Source of the DNA: Lysobacteraceae bacterium
GTDB taxonomy: Bacteria; Pseudomonadota; Gammaproteobacteria; Xanthomonadales; Xanthomonadaceae
Direction: 5' to 3'
Assembly: GCA_003449195.1 (NCBI GenBank)
Contig: DMID01000059.1
Location: forward strand, 1 to 14,033
DNA: 14,033 nucleotides
In this document: piece by piece, positions 6,835-13,726 of the stretch
How the letters are laid out: every line of letters begins with the position of its first letter
Numbering within the stretch: the first letter of the stretch is position 1
Notes under the pieces: generated by a model
Seen by the model: only the letters and a program-made list of their open reading frames with translations
The model's database searches: none
Told to the model about the DNA's origin: nothing
Translations under genes and position numbers: made by a program

Positions 6835-7317
6835 ATGAGCACAGCCGCTCCCTTGCTTTCGCTGTGGAATCGCCTGTCGCGCTGGCCGGCCGGCAGTTGG
6901 CTGTTTTCGCGCGCGATCTGTTTCAAGGCGCCCTACTTCGGCACGATTTCGCCCCGCATCACCCGGCTGGAAGCCGGGCGTTGCGAAGCCCGCATCGCCG
7001 ACCGTCGCCGCGTGCACAACCACATCGGCACCGTGCATGCCATCGCGCTGTGCAATCTGGCCGAACTCGTGGCCGGGGTGATGACCGATGCCACCCTGCC
7101 CGCCGCGATGCGCTGGATCCCGAAAGGCATGACGGTGGAATATCGCAAGCGCGCCACCGGCACGCTGCGGGCCGAAGCGTTGCCCGAACGGCCCATCGTC
7201 GTTTCCGCCGAGGCTTACGATCTGCCGGTCCGCGTGACCGTCACCGACCGGAAGGGCGACGCCGTGTTCGTCGCCACCATCGCGATGCGGGTATCGCCCA
7301 GGCCTGCGCGAGGCTGA
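6835..7317 (+). CDS. DUF4442 hotdog-fold protein, PaaI/YiiD-like putative thioesterase
   Basis: The 160-aa protein matches the DUF4442 group of the hotdog superfamily, many members of which bind or hydrolyse acyl thioesters. The recognisable core is RRVHNHIGTVHAIALCNLAEL at about 59-79. It has the N-H-x-G-x-x-H-A signature (Asn62, Gly65, His68), and Glu77 sits where hotdog thioesterases often place an acidic residue. The strands continue with MTVEYRK (99-105) and TGTLRAEA (108-115). No signal peptide is visible, so it should be cytoplasmic. The ATG at 6835 has GGAG about 11 nt upstream. Earlier ATGs at 6818 and 6830 are out of frame. It begins only 42 nt after the fadE terminator and I see no promoter in that gap, so it may depend on read-through or on an unrecognised promoter. 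A role linked to acyl-CoA turnover is plausible from its position but not shown. Confidence 0.82.
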   Translation: MSTAAPLLSLWNRLSRWPAGSWLFSRAICFKAPYFGTISPRITRLEAGRCEARIADRRRVHNHIGTVHAIALCNLAELVAGVMTDATLPAAMRWIPKGMTVEYRKRATGTLRAEALPERPIVVSAEAYDLPVRVTVTDRKGDAVFVATIAMRVSPRPARG

Positions 7318-7333
7318 GCGGCCGTCGGCAGAC

Positions 7334-7687
7334 TCAGCCTGCCGCCAGCGTCGCGGCCAATGCCAGCAACGCCGGCAAGCCCTGTACCCAGAAGATGCGC
7401 CGGCTCACGCTCCATGCGCCGTACAGCGCGGCCGCCACCACGCAGCCGAGGAAGAACAGCATCACGTCCTGCTTGCCCGTCGCCACGCCCCACAACAGAC
7501 CGACGGCGAGAAAACCGTTGTACAAGCCCTGATTGGCGGCCAGCACGCGCGTGATTTCCGCCTTTTCCGGCGTGTTGCGGAACACCTTCATGCCGAGCGG
7601 CCGGGTCCACAGGAACATTTCCAGCACCAGGAAATACAGGTGCAGCAAGGCCACCAGCACGGTCAGGAGGATGGATATCGAATGCAT
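7334..7687 (-). CDS. DUF1304 family small integral membrane protein
   Basis: The 117-aa product has four predicted membrane helices (about 4-25, 52-68, 74-92, 100-115). It carries the DUF1304 hallmark sequence, with HLYFLVLEMFLW at 16-27 and LAANQGLYNGFLAVGLLWG at 49-67. The biochemical function of this family is unknown. The reading frame is open for 20 more codons, but I start at the ATG at 7687, where the first helix begins properly. The longer start would overlap the end of the preceding transporter gene. It follows that transporter by 19 nt on the same strand, so the two are probably one transcript. It is convergent with the DUF4442 gene, whose stop is 16 nt away. Confidence 0.85.
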   Translation of the reverse strand: MHSISILLTVLVALLHLYFLVLEMFLWTRPLGMKVFRNTPEKAEITRVLAANQGLYNGFLAVGLLWGVATGKQDVMLFFLGCVVAAALYGAWSVSRRIFWVQGLPALLALAATLAAG

Positions 7688-7706
7688 CGGCAGGGCTCTG
7701 GGTGGC

Positions 7707-9014
7707 TCAGGGTGATCGTTCGGCAGACGGCAGCGAGCCGAGTGCATCGGTGCGTCGCGACAGTCTCCAGCCGATGCCCGCCGCGACCATCGCCGCCGCG
7801 GCGCTGATCCCGGCGAAACCGCCGGTGGCCATGCCCAACAGCTTCAGGCCGTTCATGCTCAGCGCAATGGAGAGATCGCCGAAGCGCCATACCGCCGTGT
7901 CCACCGCGTTCTGGCCCTTGTAGCGCACGTTGCGCGGCACCCGCGTGTACAGGCTGTGGCGTGCCGGCTCGGCCATGCCGTAGGCCAGACCGCGGCTGAC
8001 GATCAATGCCACCGCCACCGCCGGCATGCCGAACAGCAGCGGCGCATGCGGATCCGGCGAGAACACCACCACCAGCAACACCGCGATGCTGACCAGCGCC
8101 CAGATCAGGATCACCGGCGCCGGCCCCTTCTTCGGCAACAACCAGCGCGTGAGGGTGAGCTGGGCAATGACGGTCAGCACGTTCGCGGCCAGATCGACAT
8201 TGGCGGCAAAACGCGTGCGCGCGATGGCATCGGCGCCGAAGCTGAGATTGGAGTAATCGGTCACCAGCGCATAGTTGACCGTGCCGATGCCGTCGGCCAG
8301 CAGCAGCAGCAGCGACATGTTGCGGATGAAGGGGTCCGCGAAAATCTGCTTCAAACCGTCGAACATGCCCCCGCCCACGGCGGCTTCATGCCCCGGTTCG
8401 TGCCGGCGCGCACCATGCAGGCGTGCCCAGTGCCCGAGCGCCACCACGCAGCCCAGCGCGACGCACAGCAAGCCCGCCGACACCACCAGCAAGGGCGCCA
8501 CGCCGATCACGCCCACCAGCGAGCGGGTCAGCGCCGGCCCGGTGACCGCGCCGACCGTGCCGGCCACGGCGATGATCGGGAACAGGCGTCGCGCCTGCTC
8601 GCTGCTCCAGATGTCGGACATGAAACTCCAGAACACTGACACCACGAACAGGTTGAACACGCTGACCCACACGAAGAACAGCATGCCCAGCGCTTTCGGC
8701 GTCAGCAGCCCTTGCCCGGTGAACAGCGGCACGAAACCGATCAGGCAGGCAATGAAGAACACGTACACGACAGGCACCACCACCCGCCGCGGCCAGCGCG
8801 TGATCAATGCGGCAAACAGCGGCGACAGCAACAACGTGCCGACGAAGGTGGCCCCGTAGAACCACGGCAACTGGGTGGAACCCACTGCGGCCGACAACTG
8901 CTCGCGCACCGGCCGGATCACGTAGTACGCGGCCAACACGCAGAAGAAATAGGCGAACGACAGCGCGACGGCCCGCCATTCCCCCGTGTGTACTCTGCCC
9001 TGACTGGACTGCAT
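7707..9014 (-). CDS. MFS-fold transporter, possibly of the NTP/NDP-exchange (Tlc-like) branch
   Basis: The 435-aa product has about 12 hydrophobic segments in two halves, separated by a charged linker near residues 190-215, as in major facilitator transporters. The first helix contains YFFCVLAAYYVIRPVRE, followed by a long FVWVSVFNLFVVSVFWSFMSDIW segment. That run resembles the Tlc/NTP-NDP exchanger-like members often annotated simply as MFS proteins. The substrate cannot be read from sequence. The frame extends to 9101, but I choose the ATG at 9014 (MQSSQGRVHTGEWRAV). The first transmembrane helix then starts at a normal distance, and a promoter-like pair lies between 9045 and 9074. The Shine-Dalgarno is weak. 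The gene is divergent from the GMC oxidoreductase and is followed by the DUF1304 gene, probably in one operon. Confidence 0.8.
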   Translation of the reverse strand: MQSSQGRVHTGEWRAVALSFAYFFCVLAAYYVIRPVREQLSAAVGSTQLPWFYGATFVGTLLLSPLFAALITRWPRRVVVPVVYVFFIACLIGFVPLFTGQGLLTPKALGMLFFVWVSVFNLFVVSVFWSFMSDIWSSEQARRLFPIIAVAGTVGAVTGPALTRSLVGVIGVAPLLVVSAGLLCVALGCVVALGHWARLHGARRHEPGHEAAVGGGMFDGLKQIFADPFIRNMSLLLLLADGIGTVNYALVTDYSNLSFGADAIARTRFAANVDLAANVLTVIAQLTLTRWLLPKKGPAPVILIWALVSIAVLLVVVFSPDPHAPLLFGMPAVAVALIVSRGLAYGMAEPARHSLYTRVPRNVRYKGQNAVDTAVWRFGDLSIALSMNGLKLLGMATGGFAGISAAAAMVAAGIGWRLSRRTDALGSLPSAERSP

Positions 9015-9044
9015 CCGGCCATGTTCCGTCGCGAAGATGCGCGC

Positions 9045-9074
9045 AAGGTAGCCGATGCACCGCAACATCGCCAA
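9045..9074 (-). promoter_or_regulatory. Candidate promoter of the transporter-DUF1304 operon
   Basis: On the minus strand, TTGGCG (9074-9069) is followed after 18 nt by TACCTT (9050-9045). This would start transcription near 9038 and leave a leader of roughly 24 nt before the ATG at 9014. The -10 match is poor (three of six), so this is tentative. Its main use is to argue against the longer start at 9101. Confidence 0.3.
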
Positions 9075-9180
9075 TGCCGCCAGGCCGATGCAGCGTTCCA
9101 TCGACCATCGGCGTATGCCCGACGTGCACCGCTCCGGCTAGGCTCGCCCGGTCTTGGTCGCGCCTTCGGGAAGGGATGCC

Positions 9181-10767
9181 ATGTACGACTACGTGATCGT
9201 CGGTGCCGGCTCGGCCGGTTGCGTGCTGGCCAGCCGGCTCAGCGAAGACCCCGATTGCCGGGTGCTGCTGGTCGAGGCCGGCCCGCGCGACCGCCATCCC
9301 TTCATCCACATGCCCGCCGGCATCGCCCGCCTCGCCCGCAACCGCCGGCTCAACTGGAACTACGTCACCGAACCGGAAGCCCGGCTCGATGGCCGCCGGA
9401 TGTGGTGGCCGCGCGGCAAGGTGCTCGGCGGCTCCAGCGCGATCAACGCGATGTGCTACGTGCGCGGCGTGCCCGCCGATTACGACGGCTGGGCCAGTGC
9501 CGGCGCCGACGGTTGGGCGTGGGCCAACGTGCTGCCGTACTTCCGTCGCAGCGAGGGCAACATGCGCGGCGTCGATGCACTGCATGGAGGAGACGGGCCA
9601 CTGGCCGTCTCCGACCTGCGCCACGTCAACCTGCTCAGCCGCGCCTTCATCGAAGCCGGCATCGAGGCCGGATTGCCGCGCAACGACGACTTCAACGGCC
9701 CGGTACAAACCGGCGTCGGCCTGTACCAGGTCACGCAGAAGGACGGCGCCCGCTGCTCGTCGGCCACCGCCTATCTCGCACCGGCCCGCGCACGCCCGAA
9801 TCTGCAAGTGGTCACCGGCGCATTGGTCCGGCACATCGTGCTGGAGAACGGCCGTGCCGTCGGCGTGGCCTACGCGCACGGTGGCCGGGAACTCGTCGCC
9901 CGCGCCGGGGCCGAGGTGCTGCTGTGCGCCGGCGCGATCAACTCGCCGCAGTTGTTGATGCTCTCGGGCATCGGACCGGCCGAAACGCTGCGCGCGGCCG
10001 GCATCGACGTCGAGCTGGACCAGCCCAACGTCGGCCGCCACCTGCAGGACCATCTGGACATCTGCACGCTGTTCCACACCGTGCCCGGCATCAGCTACGA
10101 CCGCGCCAGCGAGCTGAAGATCGCCTTCGAGTACTTCCTGCGCGGCCATCGCGGCGCCGGTACCAGCAACGTCGCCGAGGCCGGCGGTTTCATGCGCTCG
10201 CGCCACGCGGCGGATGCGCGCAACGACATCCAGTTCCACTTCGTCCCGGCCATGCTCGACGACCACGGACGTCATCGCCTGCCCGGCGACGGTTACACGC
10301 TGCATGCCTGTTTCCTGCATCCGCGCAGCCGCGGCCGCATCGGCCTGCACGATGCCGACCCGCGCCGCGCACCGCGCATCGAGGCCAACTACCTGTCCGA
10401 CCCGGACGGGTTCGACCTCAAGATGATGGTGGAATGCGCGCGGCTGTCGCGCGAGATCCTTGCCCAGGCCGCGTTCGACCCGTGGCGCGGTGCCCCCATC
10501 TTCCCCGCGCGCAACAATCTGTCGGACACCGAACTGGCCGGTTTCGTCCGCGCCAAGGCCGAAACCATCTACCACCCGGCCGGCACCTGCCGCATCGGCA
10601 AGCCCGACGAAGGCGTGGTCGACCCGCAGCTGCGCGTGCACAGCATCGCCGGGCTGCGCGTGGTCGATGCCTCGGTGATGCCCACCCTGCCCAGCGGCAA
10701 TACCAACGCGCCCACCATCATGATCGCCGAGCGCGCGGCCGACCTGATCCGCGGCTTGATCGCCTAG
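9181..10767 (+). CDS. GMC-family FAD-dependent oxidoreductase (choline/alcohol dehydrogenase-like)
   Basis: GMC enzymes oxidise a primary alcohol to an aldehyde using FAD. The 528-aa product is of normal length. The dinucleotide-binding motif GAGSAG is at 8-13, with the acidic end of the second strand at Glu32 (VEAG). The first GMC signature is GKVLGGSSAINAMCYVRG (79-96) and the second is GAINSPQLLMLSGIGP (251-266). The C-terminal catalytic pair is present: His465 in YHPAGTC and Asn509 in SGNTNAPTIMIAE. There is no signal peptide. AAGGG 6 nt before the ATG at 9181 supports the start; the frame is open to 9154 but this is the fitting ATG. The closest named types are choline dehydrogenase BetA and the AlkJ-like long-chain alcohol dehydrogenases. 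No betaine-aldehyde dehydrogenase gene is next to it, so I do not call it betA. Its stop overlaps that of the convergent DMT gene. Confidence 0.92.
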   Translation: MYDYVIVGAGSAGCVLASRLSEDPDCRVLLVEAGPRDRHPFIHMPAGIARLARNRRLNWNYVTEPEARLDGRRMWWPRGKVLGGSSAINAMCYVRGVPADYDGWASAGADGWAWANVLPYFRRSEGNMRGVDALHGGDGPLAVSDLRHVNLLSRAFIEAGIEAGLPRNDDFNGPVQTGVGLYQVTQKDGARCSSATAYLAPARARPNLQVVTGALVRHIVLENGRAVGVAYAHGGRELVARAGAEVLLCAGAINSPQLLMLSGIGPAETLRAAGIDVELDQPNVGRHLQDHLDICTLFHTVPGISYDRASELKIAFEYFLRGHRGAGTSNVAEAGGFMRSRHAADARNDIQFHFVPAMLDDHGRHRLPGDGYTLHACFLHPRSRGRIGLHDADPRRAPRIEANYLSDPDGFDLKMMVECARLSREILAQAAFDPWRGAPIFPARNNLSDTELAGFVRAKAETIYHPAGTCRIGKPDEGVVDPQLRVHSIAGLRVVDASVMPTLPSGNTNAPTIMIAERAADLIRGLIA

Positions 10768-11654
10768 CGTCGGGCCGGCATGGCCGAAGCGGCCCGCGTG
10801 GCCAGCCACACGCCGAACGCCGACAACGCAAAGCCGGCCACCTTGGCCGGCGTCAGCGATTCGCCGAACCATGCCAGACCGAATATCGCCGTCACCGGCG
10901 GCATCAGGAAGAACAGCGAGGCCACCGCCGACGCGGCGCCATGCCGGATCAGCACGAACAGCAGCGTGAATCCACCTATCGAATTGACCAGCACCAGCCA
11001 TGCCAGCGGCCCGACCGATGCCGGCGATACCGCCTGCATGAGCGAGCCTTCATGCAGGGCCAAGGGCAACAGCGCCAGGGTGGCGGCGGCATTCTGGATG
11101 GCAAGCCCCATCCTCGGGTCCAGATGCGAGGCGTGACGCTTCTGGTAGACGGTGCCGAAGCCGATGCCTGCCAGCCCGATCGCCAGCCCTGCCCATGCCG
11201 CCGCGGAATCCAGCGGTTGCAGGCGATCGGCCACTACCAGCGCCACGCCGGCCACGCCCAGCGCCATGCCGAGCCAGCCACGCCGGCTGAGCCGCTCGGC
11301 CCCGGTTGCCATCGACACCACGGCCACCAGCAGCGGCATGCAGCCGATGGCCAGCGCCGAAATCCCCGCCCCGGCCCCGTGCACGAAGGCCCAGTAAACG
11401 CCACCGAACTGCATCGCCAACATCAGCACGCCGCTGACGGCGCTGTGCAGCGCCTCGCGCCATGTGGCCCGCCGCACGCCCGCCAACGCGGCAAGTCCGG
11501 CAAAGATCGCCGCGGACAGGCCGAAACGCCACACCAGCACACCGAAGGCCTCGGCATGTGCCACGGCCTCCTTGCCCGCGATGTATCCCGTGCACCAGAC
11601 CAGAACGAAGGCCAGCCCGGTGACGGATTCGCGCTGGCGTGATGACAGGCCCAT
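10764..11654 (-). CDS. DMT-superfamily exporter with two EamA domains
   Basis: The 296-aa product has ten hydrophobic segments in two repeated five-helix halves, the standard EamA/RhaT arrangement of small-metabolite exporters. The first half covers about 11-142 and includes LAFVLVWCTGYIAGKEAV, the usual W/G-x-x-x-K opening. The second half covers about 151-288, with GIGFGTVYQKR at 163-173 and the late FFLMPPVTAIFGLAWFGE at 248-265. The substrate is unknown; relatives export amino acids, metabolites or drugs. The frame is open to 11783, but the 43 extra residues are Arg/Pro-rich and not membrane-like. I therefore start at the ATG at 11654, two bases after a GAGG that is too close for an ideal ribosome site. 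Its last codons meet the GMC gene in a CTAG shared by both stops. It is divergent from the serine hydrolase. Confidence 0.88.
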   Translation of the reverse strand: MGLSSRQRESVTGLAFVLVWCTGYIAGKEAVAHAEAFGVLVWRFGLSAAIFAGLAALAGVRRATWREALHSAVSGVLMLAMQFGGVYWAFVHGAGAGISALAIGCMPLLVAVVSMATGAERLSRRGWLGMALGVAGVALVVADRLQPLDSAAAWAGLAIGLAGIGFGTVYQKRHASHLDPRMGLAIQNAAATLALLPLALHEGSLMQAVSPASVGPLAWLVLVNSIGGFTLLFVLIRHGAASAVASLFFLMPPVTAIFGLAWFGESLTPAKVAGFALSAFGVWLATRAASAMPARR

Positions 11655-11778
11655 GGCCTCGATCTTCGGGCCGCGCGCGATGGCGGGATAGGCGACCTTG
11701 GTCCGATGCGGCGGCCATCCGCGCCGGCTTCCACGCGTCATGGATGGCCCGATGACGGCGCATGCCAATGCGAAGCGA

Positions 11779-11792
11779 ATCAATGCATTGAT
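11779..11792. promoter_or_regulatory. 14-bp perfect palindrome in the DMT/serine-hydrolase divergent region
   Basis: ATCAATGCATTGAT is a perfect inverted repeat with no spacer, about 55% less GC-rich than its surroundings by eye. It ends 18 nt before the -35 of the serine hydrolase promoter and lies 125 nt upstream of the DMT start. It could be an operator for either gene. No regulator gene is adjacent in the window. Confidence 0.4.
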
Positions 11793-11810
11793 CGTGGTTC
11801 ATGCACCAGT

Positions 11811-11840
11811 TTGTGCAATCGGGAAAAGCGGCGCTAGAAT
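11811..11840 (+). promoter_or_regulatory. Sigma70-like promoter of the serine hydrolase gene
   Basis: TTGTGC (11811-11816), an 18-nt spacer, and TAGAAT (11835-11840, five of six consensus bases). Transcription would start near 11847, leaving a leader of about 27 nt before the ATG at 11874. Confidence 0.55.
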
Positions 11841-11873
11841 CGACAAAGCCCTGTCGGACAGGCATTTCCTGCC

Positions 11874-13238
11874 ATGAATCACCCGCGCAAGCGCCGCGCC
11901 TTTTCCTCGCTCTCGCTCGGCCTGTTCGCCGCCCTGCTCCCGGTTTCCCTCGTGTCGCCCGCGCAAACGGGCGCCTTGGCCAGCCAGGTGCAGAGCCTGC
12001 CCACCGCCATCGCCGAAGAATCCCCGGCCCGGCAATTGCCGCTGGCCGCCGGTTTCAACGTGGCCGGGTTCGAGGACATCGCCCGGCACCTGACCGAAAA
12101 CGGCCGCGTCCCCGGCATGGCCATGGCCATCGTGCACGACGGGCACGTGCTGAGCGCACGCGGTTATGGCGTCACCGACGTCAGCCACCCCGAACCGATC
12201 GACGCGCATACCGTGTTCCGCCTGGCCTCGCTGTCCAAGGCCTTCGCCGGCACCATGACCGGCCTGCTGGTCAACGACGGCGTGCTGCGCTGGGACAGCA
12301 AGGTCACCGACTTCCTGCCGGATTTCAAACTCTCCTCGCCCGAAGCCACCAAGCGCCTGACGGTGGTGGATCTGGTCAGTCAGCGCTCGGGGCTTGGCCA
12401 CAACGCCTACGATCCGGATCTGGAAGCCAATGCCGACTTCCATTCGCTGACCCGCAAGATGGCCTACACGCCGCTGGCCTGCATGCCCGGCGACTGCTAC
12501 GGCTACCAGAACGTCGCCTTCAGCCTGGTCGGCGACATCGCGTTCAACGCCTCCGGCAGTTTCTACGAACAGCTGGTCGAGCGCCGCATCTTCAAGCCGC
12601 TCGGCATGAACGATGCCAGCCTCGGCCTGGCCGGCATCGAAGGCAGCCCGCGCTGGGCGCGCCCGCACGTGCGCGGCGGGCGTGGCTGGGTGTCGCTTGC
12701 GCCCAAGCCGGCCTATTACCGCGTTGCGCCGGCCGCCGGCGTCAACGCCAGCATCAGCGACATGGCGCAATGGCTGATCGCCCACACCGGGCATCGCCCC
12801 GACGTGCTGCCGGCACCGCTGTTGGCCACGCTGCACGCCCCGCTGATTTCCACGCCGGGCGAGCGCCGTGCAGGGTGGCGCCGCGAACGCATCAGCGAGG
12901 CGGATTACGCCATCGGCTGGCGCGTGTTCGACTACGCCGGACATCGCGTCGTGTTCCATGCCGGTGCGGTGCAGGGGTATCGCGGCATGATCGCGATGAT
13001 CCCGGAAGAGGATTTCGGCACCGTCATCCTGTGGAACAGCGAGAGCCCGCTGCCCTCCGGCCTGCTGCCCACCATCCTCGACCGCGCGCTCGGCCTGCCT
13101 GCCCGCAAATGGATGGACATCAACACGGACTTCGGCGACGACACGCTGTACGTGGAGCGCGGCAAGCCGCAGGAATCGCGCGGCGTGCAGACCGCCAGCG
13201 GCGGATCGCCGACGCGCTCGAAAGCCTCGCCGCATTGA
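11874..13238 (+). CDS. Exported serine hydrolase, class C beta-lactamase / PBP4* / EstB-like
   Basis: The 454-aa product carries the three active-site elements of the class C beta-lactamase fold. These are Ser119-x-x-Lys122 (ASLSK), Tyr211-x-Asn213 (GYQN), and the KTG-equivalent His362-Ala-Gly364 (FHAG). Such proteins include D-aminopeptidases, esterases and penicillin-binding-like hydrolases as well as AmpC. The HxG variant and the context give no reason to call it an antibiotic resistance enzyme. The N-terminus (basic residues 4-8, hydrophobic 11-28) looks like a signal peptide or membrane anchor, so it acts in the periplasm or envelope. The start has only a weak ribosome site but fits the promoter and signal. 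Oddity: the last 24 residues or so are low-complexity and Ser/Pro/Lys-rich. The neighbouring frame over the same bases encodes a more helix-like tail ending at 13243, so a frameshift near the end is possible. Confidence 0.88.
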   Translation: MNHPRKRRAFSSLSLGLFAALLPVSLVSPAQTGALASQVQSLPTAIAEESPARQLPLAAGFNVAGFEDIARHLTENGRVPGMAMAIVHDGHVLSARGYGVTDVSHPEPIDAHTVFRLASLSKAFAGTMTGLLVNDGVLRWDSKVTDFLPDFKLSSPEATKRLTVVDLVSQRSGLGHNAYDPDLEANADFHSLTRKMAYTPLACMPGDCYGYQNVAFSLVGDIAFNASGSFYEQLVERRIFKPLGMNDASLGLAGIEGSPRWARPHVRGGRGWVSLAPKPAYYRVAPAAGVNASISDMAQWLIAHTGHRPDVLPAPLLATLHAPLISTPGERRAGWRRERISEADYAIGWRVFDYAGHRVVFHAGAVQGYRGMIAMIPEEDFGTVILWNSESPLPSGLLPTILDRALGLPARKWMDINTDFGDDTLYVERGKPQESRGVQTASGGSPTRSKASPH

Positions 13239-13290
13239 CGTGACGAGCGCCGCGCCGCTGCGGCGTGACGCCTGCATCCGACGTACCCTT

Positions 13291-13313
13291 GCCTTGCCGA
13301 AAACCGGCAAGGC
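13291..13313 (+). terminator. Hairpin downstream of the serine hydrolase
   Basis: GCCTTGCCG (13291-13299) and CGGCAAGGC (13305-13313) form a perfect 9-bp stem with an AAAAC loop, 52 nt after the stop. No T-run follows, so it may be a weak terminator, a 3'-end stabilising hairpin or neither. Confidence 0.35.
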
Positions 13314-13351
13314 CAAGTTCGAGCGGGGACCGCCCCCATTCGTCAAGACAT

Positions 13352-13391
13352 AAAAAAAACTCCCCCTCCGCTGGGCCGGAGAGGGAGTTTT
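13352..13391 (-). terminator. Intrinsic terminator of the histone-like gene, possibly bidirectional
   Basis: A 15-bp stem with one mismatch (13356-13370 with 13377-13391) around a 6-nt loop. Read on the minus strand it ends in eight Ts (complement of the A-run 13352-13359), 33 nt after the histone-like stop. On the plus strand it has only four Ts, so it may also help end the serine hydrolase transcript. Confidence 0.85.
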
Positions 13392-13423
13392 ACGTCGCTT
13401 GCGCGCCGGCAACCGCCGATCGA

Positions 13424-13726
13424 TCAGATCAGCGGTGAGGGAGTCGTCGGCAAGGTCACGACCGGGCCGGCCTTCTTCTTCGCGGCAGCCTTCTTCTTGG
13501 GCGTGACGACCGGGCCAGCCTTCTTCTTCGCGGCCACCTTCTTCACTGCCTTCTTGGCAACGGCCTTCTTGACGACCTTCTTCACCGCCTTCTTGGCGAC
13601 GGCCTTCTTGGCGACCTTCTTCACCGCCTTCTTGGCGACGACCTTCTTCGGGGCGGCCGCCTTCTTGGCGACCTTCTTCATTGCCTTCTTGGCGGCAGGT
13701 TTCTTGGCAACTTTCTTCGTGGCCAT
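13424..13726 (-). CDS. Histone H1-like, lysine/alanine-rich repeat DNA-binding protein
   Basis: The 100-aa product is made almost wholly of Lys, Ala and Val: 37 lysines, no Asp, Glu or Arg, and no aromatic residue. It is built from a 13-residue repeat (VAKKAVKKVAKKA-like) at 30-42, 43-55 and 56-68, with a degenerate copy at 11-23. A C-terminal part follows in which KKKAGPVVT occurs twice (67-75 and 83-91), ending in a Pro/Thr tail. This is the composition of bacterial histone H1-like nucleoid proteins and of AlgP-type C-terminal domains. It probably binds DNA or RNA by charge, in the nucleoid. The ATG at 13726 has a strong GAGGAG about 7 nt upstream. The frame is open to 13852, but the extra 42 residues have a quite different composition and no ribosome site. 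It is convergent with the serine hydrolase and monocistronic by its terminator. Confidence 0.85.
   Translation of the reverse strand: MATKKVAKKPAAKKAMKKVAKKAAAPKKVVAKKAVKKVAKKAVAKKAVKKVVKKAVAKKAVKKVAAKKKAGPVVTPKKKAAAKKKAGPVVTLPTTPSPLI
13523..13639 (-). repeat. Three tandem 39-bp repeats within the histone-like gene
   Basis: The units at 13562-13600 and 13601-13639 differ at a single base (38 of 39 identical). The unit at 13523-13561 is conserved over its second part but diverges at one end. Each unit encodes one 13-residue Lys/Ala/Val repeat. Near-identity at DNA level, including third codon positions, suggests recent duplication or conversion. Confidence 0.85.

Noticed and set aside
4213..7038. 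A 941-codon open frame antisense to fadE
   Set aside because: It mirrors the codon phase of a GC-rich gene on the opposite strand. Its product is a His/Arg/Ala/Gly-rich string without domains, and fadE is unmistakable.
7326..7344. A 6-bp hairpin (CGGCAG/CTGCCG) between the DUF4442 and DUF1304 genes
   Set aside because: It is short, overlaps the DUF1304 stop codon and has no T-run; easily expected by chance in this base composition.
9181..10767. Naming the GMC enzyme BetA (choline dehydrogenase)
   Set aside because: The fold and catalytic His/Asn are shared by many alcohol dehydrogenases, and no betB, betI or choline transporter is nearby.
8386..11001. An 871-codon minus-strand open frame across the transporter start, the GMC gene and the DMT end
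   Set aside because: Low-complexity antisense translation of three recognised genes; no motif and no ribosome site.
11874..13238. Reading the serine hydrolase as an antibiotic-resistance AmpC
   Set aside because: The HxG third motif and lack of an AmpR-type regulator fit the wider PBP4*/esterase group; resistance cannot be inferred.
11799..13412. A 537-codon frame antisense to the serine hydrolase
   Set aside because: It overlaps a gene with all three active-site motifs and itself shows only biased shadow composition.
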